A stretch of 64,000 bases of DNA from Psychrobacter immobilis (GCF_904846185.1 NZ_CAJGZQ010000006.1:1-64000); one strand, 5' to 3'; numbered from the stretch's first letter, positions 37,381-47,552 are shown. Notes: generated by a model not told the origin, from the letters alone. A program made the numbers and translations.

Positions 37381-37527
37381 TTAGTTAACTTTAACCTTCC
37401 CTCGCCGACACTTCTCAGAACAATAAATCACCTGCTCCCAGTCTTTTTCCCACTTCTTACGCCACGTAAACGGACGCTGGCAGACGGGGCAGGTTTTTTG
37501 CGGTAGGTTTACCTTTTTATGTGCCAT
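37381..37527 (-). CDS. DUF2256 zinc-ribbon protein, copy 1 (48 aa)
   Basis: A short frame that encodes [17 protein letters not shown], then PFTWRKKW and IYCSEKCRR. Two Cys pairs (CPVC and CSEKC) form a zinc ribbon typical of DUF2256 proteins. It lies 51 bases downstream of a second copy and is very similar to it, so the pair arose by tandem duplication. Function is unknown; in other bacteria DUF2256 genes sit next to photolyase/cryptochrome genes, which are not seen here. Confidence 0.75.
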   Translation of the reverse strand: MAHKKVNLPQKTCPVCQRPFTWRKKWEKDWEQVIYCSEKCRRGKVKVN

Positions 37528-37578
37528 CGTCTGCTCCCTTGTGCCGTATATCTAATATCTACAGTTAATGTTTACTGC

Positions 37579-37749
37579 CTATTTATCTTCTTTTTGATGA
37601 TCCAGCCCTTCATATTTTTTCACCCGTCGGCATTGGTCTGAGCAATAGACCATGCTCTCCCAGTTTTTATCCAGCTTTTTAGTCCAGCTAAACTCGCGCT
37701 CGCAGACAGGGCAGAGTTTTTTGCGGACGTTCTTTTTTTTGTGCGCCAT
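37579..37749 (-). CDS. DUF2256 zinc-ribbon protein, copy 2 (56 aa)
   Basis: Started at ATG 37749 (MAHKKKNVRKKLCPVCE), the position equivalent to copy 1; the longer frame adds 13 residues. It has EFSWTKKLDKNW and VYCSDQCRR, giving the same two Cys pairs. It is the upstream member of the tandem pair and carries a short acidic-basic tail absent in copy 1. Confidence 0.78.
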   Translation of the reverse strand: MAHKKKNVRKKLCPVCEREFSWTKKLDKNWESMVYCSDQCRRVKKYEGLDHQKEDK

Positions 37750-38014
37750 AATTTTCTCATTGGTTTGATATAGTCGATTCACTACCATCGGATACGGTGT
37801 CAGGCTTGCTTAACCTACTGTTTGTAGCAACTTTACTCGCCGTCATTGTACCCAAAGTAGCTGTTGCCGACTATATTACCACTGTCTCTTAATCATAAGA
37901 CCTATTTATAGTGCTATTCATAAGTGATGTTCATAAGTGCAAGTCATCAGCATTGCTCATAAGCATTAATAATCAAGCATTAGTTGTTAATCGTCAGCTA
38001 TTAATCGATAGTGA

Positions 38015-41000
38015 TTAATCATAGTCATCAAAGATTTTATTAAGTCTGTTGAGGCTATTGACGATTAGCTTGCCTGATTGATCGGTACTGCTATCGATGA
38101 GTAATTTTTCATCCATACGCATCGTCAGCGGTGCAAGCGCCTCTTTCAATGCGTTTGCCATAAGCACAGTCTGCTGAGTGATGTCAGGCGCATCGCTATC
38201 TACGTTTTGATGCTCTTCATTCTTAATCAGGCTTTCAGTCAGACTACTAGATAGACTATTGGCCATTTTCTGTGCCAGTTGTTCAACGGCATTGACCAGC
38301 TGCACCATCAGTGCTTTTTGCACCTCTTGGTTTTGCTTGAGATACTCACCTTCTGCCTTTTCAGCATTATGATCATGTTTATATATTTGCATCAGCTGAT
38401 TCAGACTTTTCTCAAAGCCATTATCAATGCTATCGCTGACGACTTTGGCATTATTGACCACGCTATCGGCAAGGATTTTCTGTGCTTCTAATTGAGCGTT
38501 TAACTGGGCATCGAGCTGCGCTTGTTCTCCTGCTTCTCGTAAGCGAGCGATTTGTTCAGGATCATTTTTCGTTAAGTATGTCTCAAACTGGCTACTAATG
38601 GCATTGAAGCCACTGGCCAAGTCGACCAACTGGGCGACGATACGCGCGCCCGTATCACCATCTTCCCCGCCCATGGCTTTGTTACGCAAGAAGTCGGCTT
38701 TGATTTGTGCCCAACGCTGCATTTCTTCTTCGGTTAACACACCGCGCATCTCGCCAAGCTTGAGCAGATTACTCTCTGCGCCTTGGGTCAATAGCTGTGA
38801 CTCGCCCAGATAGTGATCATCTATCAGCTGGTTCAGCTCGCTCTTATTCATGACCGCCGACAGCTTTTCGGTCATCTTATTCATATTACGATAACTGCCT
38901 TGCAGCTTAAATATCGGCTCAACGCGGTACTTGTCATCTTGCGAGGCAGAGGCAATATACGCTTGGTTGACGTCTAAAATGACCTCTTGCACCCTAAACA
39001 TATGACGCAAGATCGCGACAATCTCATTAATCTCTGAAGTGCTATACGGATACGTCAAATCACCGCTTTGGGCTTGTGCAAGATTTGCATTGTCCGCTTT
39101 CGCCATTTTGATGAGACGATGGACATCCGCTAGGTCGCGGTTGGCCAGTGGCGCGAGAACGGTGTTAGAAGTGAGCGAGTTTTCGATATAACTGAGCGCA
39201 AACACTTCTTCCATGCCGCTCATGATATCGCCTAAGTTGTAGATATCGGCACGGTTGGCGAGCATGTCTGGCACTTTGAAGGCTTCGCCGCTCTCGGTAT
39301 ACGGGTTACCCGCCATGACCACGCAGAACTTTTTGCCACGCATGTCATAGGTTTTCGTTTTGCCTTGCCAGACGCCATCGATACGGCGCGTACCATCACC
39401 GAGTGAGATAAATTTCTGTAAAAATTCCGCATGCGTATGCTGAATATCATCGAGATAAAGCATGACGTTGTTGCCCATCTCAAAGGCTAAGTTGATTTTA
39501 TTCAGCTCTTCTCGGGCGGTGGCATTGGGCGCTTTTTCGGGATCTAATGAGGTGACGTCATGACCAAGTGACGGACAGTTAATCTTCATAAAGATAAGGC
39601 CGAGACGGTTTGCCACATATTCCATCAAGGTAGTTTTACCATACCCTGGTGGCGATATCATCATGAGAATACCCATCAAATCGGTACGCTTATCTTCACC
39701 GACCGTACCCATCTGTTTGGCGAGGTTGTCACCGATGAGAGGCAGGTAGCTCTCGTTAATCAGACGGTTACGCACAAATGAGGATAGTGGACGCGGCATA
39801 AACTCGTCCAGTCGCAATGTCTCTTTTGAATCATGCAGAATCTCTGAGCGCATGGCCAAATAACGTCTATAGGCAGGAATGACTTGGGTATCATGATGAT
39901 GCAGACGATTTAAGAAGTCATCGACGGCAAAGGTTAAGGTCTGCTGATGAATACGCGGATGCTCACCTAGTAGATGATTCACTTGTATTTCAAGCGATAC
40001 TTTACCCGTGCTACGCTCAAAGCTTTGCACTTGATTGAGCGGATTATTAATACTGGTCAATGATGTCGTCGATGAAACTGGCGACGAGGTGATTGAGGAA
40101 AATGATAAAGCAGATGGCGTGGTACTTGCGCTTGTACTGTTTAAACCTTGATTGCTCAATCCTTTAGCACTTAGCCCTTTATTGAAGCTCGCGCCTGAAT
40201 CAATCAATCGCTGCACCAAAGCTTCACGTTGAGCATCGTTCAATTGAGTGAGTAAAACCGCAATCGCCTCCGGCACATAATGACGGCCACTTTCTAATTG
40301 CTGCTTGCGTAACGCATCTTTTTCTTCAATTTCAGCAAGCTGTGCTTCACTGAGTTCGCCGTCTTCATTGGTGCCATCATCAGCTGCATTAGCCAATGCT
40401 GTACTAGCGTAGGTTTTATCAAGCAATGCATGGAACCATGTTGCCAATAGCTCATAGGCTGATTTGGGCTGGAATCCAAGCTTGCCAATTGAAGACTGTA
40501 ATTGGTCAAAACTGGCCGTCGCTTGCGTGCTGCCTGAGGCACTATTTAGCGTTTGGCTTAGCTGCTCACACAACTGCTGCGCTTGTTGGCTAGTTTGCCA
40601 GTTTATTGTGTTAGATGCGACAGTATTCGATTCAGCTGACTGTCCCATGACGCTCACCAAGTATTCGCAGGCAAGCTGGATATAGCTTGGTTTGAAGATG
40701 TTGGCGCCTTTATCAACGCTGCCATCTTTATCGATGCTAGCACCTTTATCAACGCCAATACCGTCATCATTATGAGCGGCGACAAAGTCACGCATCACTT
40801 TGCTCATATCTTCGACTAGTAAAGACTTAGCCGTATCACTGCCCAAAGCACGGCGCAGTTGCTCGGCGGTCGCAGCTCTATCCGTCCAGTTGCTCGCGCG
40901 CGTCAGCACGGATTCATTTAACCAAGCGTCATAGCCAAATTGGCGCAAGCTGTCTAAGCCCAGCGCTTGTACGATATTGAGCTGCCAATAAAACAATTGC

Positions 41001-44000
41001 GCCAATGCACGTACTTGCGGGGTATAAATCAGCAACCCTGCCTCGCGCAAAGTCGGTAATATTTGCATCAGTAATAACGTAGCATCATGATCATGAATGC
41101 CTTTGTCATAGCCGAGCTGATAGCGAGGGGTGGCGTAAGCTTTGACCAGTTTGGACAATGGGCTGTCATTATCAATATCGCCATTAACATCTAGGGTAAT
41201 GACTGTCGCATCGTATGCTTGATATAGATGCGCTTCAGTCAAACCCTCTTGGCTGTTTTTGGCATTCTCGATAATGCTATAGGCCAAATACTCGGCGCGG
41301 TAAACGGCATCCGACTCAGAAGCGATATTCATGTCCCAATACGGGCGCAAAGCGTTCAGCTCAGCATTATTAAGTACTTCATAATAGTCTGTGCCCGTGA
41401 GATGCAGATTTAAAACACGGTTACCATCTGACTGCTGACGACTCAATAAAGTCAAATCAAGTGGCTGAGTATTGACCGAAAAACGATGCTTGCCCAGTTT
41501 GATAATCTGACCACCATCTTCAAACAAGTCCGACTTGTCTTTTAGACTCTTATAACTCTCGATTTGAATGGCTTTTAGACGGGCGTCGATGTCATCGGCT
41601 TTGACGCTAAAGCCCATCGCTTGCAGCTCTTTTGCGATGTTGCGGACTTTCTGTACTAGACCATCAGCTGCAAAGTATGTATTGAGAGCTTCCTCTTCTG
41701 TAAAGCCTGTGACGCCAGTGCTTTGCGTGCGTTTTTTAATACTTTCAAGCATTCGCAGCGCGCCATCACCTAAGTTTTGCGCTTTACGGTTACGAGCATC
41801 AAGCAATTGCTGCTTGTGATTTTCAAAGGTCTCGTAAATCTCTTCACGCTTACTGATGATGTCGGCTAAAAACTGATCGCCACTATTGGTCTCTGGGTCA
41901 GCGAATTGACTCTCCAATTCTTCTAGCTGCACCAATAGCTTAGCCATTTGCTCATCTGATTTCTCAGGGGTATTGGCAATAGATAACGCATTGGCAATGG
42001 ACTGACCAAACAGCTTAAACTGCGCGCCAAATTGCGCCACGGCCTCGGCAGAGCCTAGATTTTTGCGTTTATGATTGAGCTTGGCTTTGCTCTGGTTTAG
42101 GCTGGCATAAATGGTCGATATATCATCGATAATTTGCGTACGTACCGTGGCATCGGCTACATCTAGCGTACCTAATAGCTCGGTTAATAAATCTAACCCT
42201 TGCGCTGTTTCATCAATTTTATCCAATACGGGTTTTAGTTCAGCATTGGTTTCAGCGGTATTTAAACGCTCACTGACATCGACCAATATACCTTCGTAAC
42301 TCGAAAGCGCTTCTTCCCCACTTAAAAATAGCACGGTCTTTTCAGCCAGCTCGCTTTCGGCTTCTTCTAACTGTGTCTGTAATGCTTGTAACTTGTCAGC
42401 ATCCAGATAACGCAAATCTTCTAAGCTGACCAAACGGCCTTTTTGGCGTCTTAACGCTGACAACTGATCGACATAATCACTGGCAGACTCAAAGCTAGTG
42501 ACGCGTATCTGCCGCAAAATCTCACTTTGCTGCGTATCAGCATCGGCTAGCGCAGTTTGGGTTTGCTTTTGGATACTTTGTACTTTGGCGAACTCATCAA
42601 TGACTAGCTCAGCCGTGGCCGTCACTTCTTTAATACTACTGGCGACTTCGCTCAGCTCAGGCTCAGACAACCAGTAATAGCTGTCAAAGAGTCGGCTGGT
42701 ATTATTGGTAAGCTCTTCATAGAGCTTCTGTGACACGCTTTGATTGTCAATGAGGCGGGTAATGCTATAAAGATCTGAGATACCGCGCACCAATTCTTTA
42801 TTGCCAATCTTGCCATAAAAACTCGTGCTCTCTGGCAGCTCGCTCACATACTCATGCGAGGCGTAAGGCGTATGCCATATCTGCATCGGATGAATACGAG
42901 ACGGCTCGCTTTGGTCACTAAACAGCACCAAGCGGCCATTCTCTGCCAAAGCCATACCGTTGCAATAGATAGGGTTTGCCAATTGCTTTTTAATCAAATT
43001 ATAAGGAAACAGCCCCGTAACGCCCAAGTCTCTGTCGTAAAATAAGAATAGAACATCTTCCCCATTTGGCGAGACAATTTTACGCTTAAACCGTAAGTCA
43101 GTAGCGCCAACATTATTGGCCTCGAACAGCTTATACTCACCCGTCTGTAGATAATAACCACCCGGAAACATGATGCCGTGGTCTTCTGGTAGCTGAACAC
43201 ACGACTGTCCAATCGCATCCAAACGCAGCACCGTTTCGGTCAAAGTGTTATAAACGAAATAACGGTAGTCATCTTCACGATAAGGCAATATTTTGAGCAG
43301 TATTAAACTGCCCACTTTGGCATACGCAATCTCGGCATCGGTAAGCGACTGGGTACGGTCATTGACCGGTTCACTATAAATACCTTGCCCTGACTGCGTA
43401 TTGTCCTCAATCTTAATGGTCAAATCACCACCGACCGTTTCCACAAATATCGTATCCAAGATATTCATATGGGGATATTTACCATTCACCATTTGATCGC
43501 GTGTGGTCTCAATCCAGTCAAAATCATAAGCAGGCGGTAGCTCAATATCACGCTCGCCTCGATTGTCCACATAAGCGACTTGCGCCGACTCTGGCGTACC
43601 TTGGCTAAAATCTAACGCAAAACGGAACACTCGAATATCAGTAATGCGCTCGCCAATCTGAAACGCCAACAGCAATTTGCTGTCTTTCACCGTTATTTGA
43701 ATCAGGCGCGTTTGCTTGTAATATCGATACAGCTCATTGAAGTCTTGGACAAAGGCATCTTGAGCCAAAAAAGTGCCTTTTAAATCGACCTCTTCGAGCT
43801 GATACTCTTCTTCATTACCAACTGGCTCGTTCAGGCGATATAACGACAATACGTCCTTGATATTACTTGCGCGTTTGAGCCCCATAAAAACGTTGTAGCC
43901 AAACAGTAAATAATCACCGACCTGCACCATGTCTTGTGCCACACAGTTGTACTCGGTACGAATACGAGTACGAGCAATGACTTGCATTTGGGTGCTGCCA

Positions 44001-44182
44001 AACTCTTCGAGACGCGCATTATTTAGTGTCAGCGTTTGCGTCTCTAAACGACCGCCTTGTTCCGTCAGACGTTTTTTGATGAGCTCATAGGCATTGCCTG
44101 AAGCAACTGCCTGATCGGTTTGGTTGGTTTGATTAGCATTATCGTTGCTGTCTGAATTTGTTGAGTTTTGCGTGTCCGCCAT
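38015..44182 (-). CDS. Giant AAA+ ATPase (2055 aa), 'DNA repair ATPase' type
   Basis: Started at ATG 44182 (MADTQNSTNSD); the longest frame adds 40 residues. The first ~550 residues are rich in beta-strand-like segments, possibly a propeller. Long coiled-coil helices follow (about 560-900), then a helical middle. A AAA+ module near residues 1500-1700 has Walker A PPGYGKTTL, Walker B NVMLYLDDIQ, and MAGNPYTESGEAFKVPDMLANRADI, which recalls the sensor region of MoxR-type ATPases. The tail is coiled coil. Such proteins are annotated 'DNA repair ATPase', which I regard as unproven. Upstream on the same strand are a flotillin and a YqiJ-like protein, so a membrane-linked remodelling role is likelier. 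Two hairpins and a MITE-like element separate it from the flotillin gene. Confidence 0.8.
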   Translation of the reverse strand: MADTQNSTNSDSNDNANQTNQTDQAVASGNAYELIKKRLTEQGGRLETQTLTLNNARLEEFGSTQMQVIARTRIRTEYNCVAQDMVQVGDYLLFGYNVFMGLKRASNIKDVLSLYRLNEPVGNEEEYQLEEVDLKGTFLAQDAFVQDFNELYRYYKQTRLIQITVKDSKLLLAFQIGERITDIRVFRFALDFSQGTPESAQVAYVDNRGERDIELPPAYDFDWIETTRDQMVNGKYPHMNILDTIFVETVGGDLTIKIEDNTQSGQGIYSEPVNDRTQSLTDAEIAYAKVGSLILLKILPYREDDYRYFVYNTLTETVLRLDAIGQSCVQLPEDHGIMFPGGYYLQTGEYKLFEANNVGATDLRFKRKIVSPNGEDVLFLFYDRDLGVTGLFPYNLIKKQLANPIYCNGMALAENGRLVLFSDQSEPSRIHPMQIWHTPYASHEYVSELPESTSFYGKIGNKELVRGISDLYSITRLIDNQSVSQKLYEELTNNTSRLFDSYYWLSEPELSEVASSIKEVTATAELVIDEFAKVQSIQKQTQTALADADTQQSEILRQIRVTSFESASDYVDQLSALRRQKGRLVSLEDLRYLDADKLQALQTQLEEAESELAEKTVLFLSGEEALSSYEGILVDVSERLNTAETNAELKPVLDKIDETAQGLDLLTELLGTLDVADATVRTQIIDDISTIYASLNQSKAKLNHKRKNLGSAEAVAQFGAQFKLFGQSIANALSIANTPEKSDEQMAKLLVQLEELESQFADPETNSGDQFLADIISKREEIYETFENHKQQLLDARNRKAQNLGDGALRMLESIKKRTQSTGVTGFTEEEALNTYFAADGLVQKVRNIAKELQAMGFSVKADDIDARLKAIQIESYKSLKDKSDLFEDGGQIIKLGKHRFSVNTQPLDLTLLSRQQSDGNRVLNLHLTGTDYYEVLNNAELNALRPYWDMNIASESDAVYRAEYLAYSIIENAKNSQEGLTEAHLYQAYDATVITLDVNGDIDNDSPLSKLVKAYATPRYQLGYDKGIHDHDATLLLMQILPTLREAGLLIYTPQVRALAQLFYWQLNIVQALGLDSLRQFGYDAWLNESVLTRASNWTDRAATAEQLRRALGSDTAKSLLVEDMSKVMRDFVAAHNDDGIGVDKGASIDKDGSVDKGANIFKPSYIQLACEYLVSVMGQSAESNTVASNTINWQTSQQAQQLCEQLSQTLNSASGSTQATASFDQLQSSIGKLGFQPKSAYELLATWFHALLDKTYASTALANAADDGTNEDGELSEAQLAEIEEKDALRKQQLESGRHYVPEAIAVLLTQLNDAQREALVQRLIDSGASFNKGLSAKGLSNQGLNSTSASTTPSALSFSSITSSPVSSTTSLTSINNPLNQVQSFERSTGKVSLEIQVNHLLGEHPRIHQQTLTFAVDDFLNRLHHHDTQVIPAYRRYLAMRSEILHDSKETLRLDEFMPRPLSSFVRNRLINESYLPLIGDNLAKQMGTVGEDKRTDLMGILMMISPPGYGKTTLMEYVANRLGLIFMKINCPSLGHDVTSLDPEKAPNATAREELNKINLAFEMGNNVMLYLDDIQHTHAEFLQKFISLGDGTRRIDGVWQGKTKTYDMRGKKFCVVMAGNPYTESGEAFKVPDMLANRADIYNLGDIMSGMEEVFALSYIENSLTSNTVLAPLANRDLADVHRLIKMAKADNANLAQAQSGDLTYPYSTSEINEIVAILRHMFRVQEVILDVNQAYIASASQDDKYRVEPIFKLQGSYRNMNKMTEKLSAVMNKSELNQLIDDHYLGESQLLTQGAESNLLKLGEMRGVLTEEEMQRWAQIKADFLRNKAMGGEDGDTGARIVAQLVDLASGFNAISSQFETYLTKNDPEQIARLREAGEQAQLDAQLNAQLEAQKILADSVVNNAKVVSDSIDNGFEKSLNQLMQIYKHDHNAEKAEGEYLKQNQEVQKALMVQLVNAVEQLAQKMANSLSSSLTESLIKNEEHQNVDSDAPDITQQTVLMANALKEALAPLTMRMDEKLLIDSSTDQSGKLIVNSLNRLNKIFDDYD

Positions 44183-44318
44183 TGTTGCTCGTCCGTTTCT
44201 GTTTTTACTTAATAAGAGAATTTTGGGCAATAGAGAAAATAATGAAATATTAAGGCATTTGATAAAGAAGCACTTGGCTAATCTAAAAAAACGAGTGGTC
44301 ACTGCTATTTTTTTAGAT

Positions 44319-44366
44319 TAGCCAACTCATCATGATTCGTCGTTCTGAATCACCATGAGTTAGCCA
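44319..44366. repeat. 20-bp imperfect inverted repeat
   Basis: TAGCCAACTCATCATGATTC (44319-44338) and GAATCACCATGAGTTAGCCA (44347-44366) pair at 16 of 20 positions, and two of the mismatches would be G-U in RNA. It lies in the leader of the giant ATPase gene and is followed on the minus strand by TCTAAAAAAA, not by a T-run. It may be a regulatory hairpin or a protein site. Confidence 0.5.
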
Positions 44367-44367
44367 A

Positions 44368-44397
44368 AAAAATCTGCCGCCTACACGACAGATTTTT
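44368..44397 (-). terminator. Terminator downstream of the flotillin gene
   Basis: AATCTGCCG and CGACAGATT form a hairpin with a run of T on each side (TTTTTTT on the minus strand, TTTTTT on the plus strand), so it can work in both directions. It implies that the giant ATPase can be transcribed separately from the flotillin. Confidence 0.65.
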
Positions 44398-44466
44398 TAT
44401 TTTAGAAAATATTACTCATTCATACTGTTAGATAAAAACTTACTCACTAATATTTGCTCATTAAGG

Positions 44467-44642
44467 CTAGGGCGTGTCCTCATTTTAAAAATGGTGATAA
44501 AAATGAGATAAATTGCAGTCAAACAAGGAAAATAGCGCAGATAATATCGAGATATTAGTCAGCTATTTGACGCTGTTTGGCAAGATTTAGCCATTTTCAA
44601 CCTATTTAGATAACTATCGATTGAATTGAGGACTCGCCCTAG
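44467..44642. mobile_element. MITE-like element, 176 bp
   Basis: The ends are imperfect terminal inverted repeats: CTAGGGCGTGTCCTCA (44467-44482) and TGAGGACTCGCCCTAG (44627-44642), with one mismatch in 16. The interior has no gene. It lies 14 bases past the flotillin stop. The size, terminal repeats and lack of coding capacity fit a MITE moved by an insertion-sequence transposase not in this window. No clear target duplication is visible. Confidence 0.6.
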
Positions 44643-44656
44643 ACATTTAGACCCTA

Positions 44657-46675
44657 TTAATAAGTCGTTTTATCATCATTTTTTTGGTTTGATTTCATGG
44701 CTTGACTGGCCATCACACCATTGATGATACCGCTCAATGTATCTGACTTACCTGCTAGGCCATCGATGGCTTTACCGATAGACAATGACTTGGCAAAGTT
44801 ATCAAAGAAATGCGCTTCGCCGCCAACAATATCGATTTTGGCTTTCTGTAACGCCACTGCCAATACTTCAGCATTTTCTTTCGCAATTTCTTTACCAGCA
44901 TCGATTGATGCCAATGCTTCTTGCAATGCTGTCTCAAGGCTCATGCGGAATTCTTCGTGCTCACGTGCCTCTTTGCTCATGCTACCCATGGCATTGAATT
45001 TCTCGACCAGACCATCTGCTTCGGCTTGGAAATGTGCACGAGTAACTTCGGCTTTTGCCAATCCAACTTCACGTTCTGCTTTGGCATTTGACTCACCGCG
45101 AGCCGCGATGACTTGAGCATCTGCCATGCCTTTTTCACGCTCAGCTCTGGCGGTAGATTCACCGCGAGCCGCGATAACCTCAGCATCTGCCATACCTTTT
45201 TCACGATCTGATTGCGCTTCAGCTTGTCCAGTCGCTTTGATAACATTGGCTTTCGCAATGCCTTCTTTTTCCAAAGACGCCGCTTTGACTTCTTGGATAG
45301 CCGCTTCAGCGAAGCCATGCGCCGACTCTTCTGCCTTGATACCTTCGGCCATTTTAATTTTGGCTTCTGAATCTTTAGCGGATGCTTCAAGATTAGCAGC
45401 GGCAAGCGTGGTGATTTCGACGGCTTTGTGCTTGGCAGACAGCTCTTCTGCTTCGGCTTTTTTCACCTGACGTACTTTGATTTCTTCCGCATCGGCTTCT
45501 GCTGCTAGCACACGTGTTTGCTTAGAACGCTCAGCTTCGCTAATTTCGCGGACTTCTTTGATACGCTCTTCTTCTTGCGCAACAGTTTTGTCCACTGCGA
45601 TACGTTCACGAATGACGTTGGCAATTTCTTTTTTCTCAAGCTCAATCGCGCGTTCAGCTTCGATACGTTGCAGATCAACTTCACGCTCACGAGAGACAAT
45701 TTCTAAATCACGCGCACGCGTGACTTTTTCTTCTTCGATGACGACCGCACGCAGACGATTTTGACCTGCTACTTCGATTTCACGCTGCTGATTCTCACGC
45801 TGAATGGCCAAATCCTGCTCAACCGAGATAACAGCCGTTTCAGATTTTTTACGCTCTTCTTCTTCAATCTTGCGAGTTTCAGCAGTCTCACGTGCAATCA
45901 CTGACGAGATTTCACGTTGCTGTTTGGCTTCGGCATCAGCTTGTTGACGCTCAAGCTCTAGCATCGCCTCTCTGGTTTCGACATTCTTTTTCTTAACTGC
46001 CAGCTCTTCATCACGCTCAAGCTCATTGGTGATGACGTTCTGAAAGGCCGTTAATTGCGTAATCTTTTTGATACCTTCAGCATCTAAGATATTACTTGAG
46101 TCTAATGAAGATTTTGGCGTTTGTTCTAAGTAATCAATCGCCACATCTTCTAAGACATAGCCGTTCAGATCGTTACCGATTTCTTGAACGATGCTGTCAC
46201 GAAACTCGCTGCGATTTTCAAACAATTTGACGAAATCAATCTGCTTACCAACTGTTTTTAAGGCTTCTGAGAACTTGGCATTAAATAGCTCGTTGACAGC
46301 GACTTTATCTGATGCACGCTCAACCCCAACCGATTTGGCGACTTTTAGCACATCTTCTTCGGTTTCATTGACGCGTAAATAAAATGCCACGGTGATATCA
46401 GCACGCATGTTGTCTGCGCAAATCAAACCTTCTTTACCGCGTCTGTCCACTTCTAACGTGATGAGCGATATGCGCATCAATTCTTTTTTGTTGATGACTG
46501 GCCAAACAAAACCACCATCAAAACGTACGGCAATTTTACTCACACCGTTAATAATGAGTGCTTTGCCCTGCTCGACCTTAAAGTAAAAGGCCTTGAGCAT
46601 CAATAGTGCGACCATCATAAAAACAAACGCCAGCATTACAACCACGCCGACGATAATGAGTGTGTCCATATCCAT
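44657..46675 (-). CDS. Flotillin-like SPFH protein
   Basis: A 672-aa protein with one N-terminal membrane helix (LIIVGVVVMLAFVFMMVALLM). An SPFH/band-7 domain follows (about residues 30-200; GGFVWPVINKKELMRISL) and then a very long Ala/Glu-rich coiled coil. A 23-residue unit with core REKGMADAxVIAARGES is duplicated in tandem near residues 505-550. This is the YqiK-type flotillin, which oligomerises at the inner membrane. Its upstream neighbour encodes a YqiJ-like protein as in the Escherichia yqiJ-yqiK pair, and the giant ATPase lies downstream. Confidence 0.88.
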   Translation of the reverse strand: MDMDTLIIVGVVVMLAFVFMMVALLMLKAFYFKVEQGKALIINGVSKIAVRFDGGFVWPVINKKELMRISLITLEVDRRGKEGLICADNMRADITVAFYLRVNETEEDVLKVAKSVGVERASDKVAVNELFNAKFSEALKTVGKQIDFVKLFENRSEFRDSIVQEIGNDLNGYVLEDVAIDYLEQTPKSSLDSSNILDAEGIKKITQLTAFQNVITNELERDEELAVKKKNVETREAMLELERQQADAEAKQQREISSVIARETAETRKIEEEERKKSETAVISVEQDLAIQRENQQREIEVAGQNRLRAVVIEEEKVTRARDLEIVSREREVDLQRIEAERAIELEKKEIANVIRERIAVDKTVAQEEERIKEVREISEAERSKQTRVLAAEADAEEIKVRQVKKAEAEELSAKHKAVEITTLAAANLEASAKDSEAKIKMAEGIKAEESAHGFAEAAIQEVKAASLEKEGIAKANVIKATGQAEAQSDREKGMADAEVIAARGESTARAEREKGMADAQVIAARGESNAKAEREVGLAKAEVTRAHFQAEADGLVEKFNAMGSMSKEAREHEEFRMSLETALQEALASIDAGKEIAKENAEVLAVALQKAKIDIVGGEAHFFDNFAKSLSIGKAIDGLAGKSDTLSGIINGVMASQAMKSNQKNDDKTTY

Positions 46676-46886
46676 TCCTTTAATTAAAACATTCCATAAT
46701 CAATTCTATATAAATCAGATACGCTATCACGCCTGCTAACTCTACTATTTATGGCACTGTATATAGCACGTGTGCTTTATAGCCCTGTCATTCGCCTTCG
46801 ATATATCTGAATTACCTTGAACCGACTATCACCAAATTTAAAAATATTTATGTTACTTCTAAAAATGCACAATTTTATTCATACTT

Positions 46887-47552
46887 TTACAATATTTTTT
46901 TATCTTCCACGACAACAACTCGGTAGGTATTGGCATCCTTTAAATACTCGACCAACATCACTCTATCGCCTTGTTTTAGCAACCCATCATTGCTGTCTGA
47001 ACGAATTTTGAGTATCAATCCTGCACCGCCATCATTTAGCTCTGCTTCGCCATGTTTATCTGTGACACTAAGCGTACGCACAACAGCGATCTTACCCACA
47101 TTATTAGACGAATTACGTTTGGGAATTTTGGCGATATTTTTGCGAATCGGCGAAATAATAATACCTGTCAACCACATGGATACGACCAATACGAAAATGA
47201 GTGCCCCTGTACCGAATAAATAATACAGAACGCCAGAATCGAAATATTGGTGTAAAAAGCTGGTATATAAATAGCTAAGCAACCAACCGATCAAGCTAAT
47301 TAAGCTTAGTATGATGATTAAAGGGACACCGTAAAGACCAAACTTGAGCATGAGACCGGTAAAAAAACCAGTCGATGATGAGGTAGAGACATCAGCATCA
47401 CCGCCTGACTCACCAAGGTCTACGCTATCCATATCTGCCATACCGAGTAGAGATACTGTCCAATATAAGGTGACGAACATCACAAGCCCCGTAAAAATAA
47501 TCGTGGGATATAAACTGATTTTAGTGATAAAGACTAAAAAAGCTTCCTGCAT
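46887..47552 (-). CDS. YqiJ-like membrane protein with OB-fold end
   Basis: Started at ATG 47552 (MQEAFLVFITKI), preceded by AGGAG; the longer frame adds 29 residues. The 221-aa product has three or four helices (about residues 10-35, 70-100, 110-140) and a soluble C-terminal domain with GKIAVVRTLSVTDKHGEAEL and GDRVMLVEYLKD, like the NfeD/YqiJ OB fold. NfeD-type proteins partner SPFH proteins. It is the first gene of the group with the flotillin. Confidence 0.78.
   Translation of the reverse strand: MQEAFLVFITKISLYPTIIFTGLVMFVTLYWTVSLLGMADMDSVDLGESGGDADVSTSSSTGFFTGLMLKFGLYGVPLIIILSLISLIGWLLSYLYTSFLHQYFDSGVLYYLFGTGALIFVLVVSMWLTGIIISPIRKNIAKIPKRNSSNNVGKIAVVRTLSVTDKHGEAELNDGGAGLILKIRSDSNDGLLKQGDRVMLVEYLKDANTYRVVVVEDKKIL

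Noticed and set aside
44977..45405. A 142-aa Lys-rich frame on the minus strand
   Set aside because: It overlaps the flotillin coiled coil in another frame; its composition is a by-product of GAA/GCA-rich codons.
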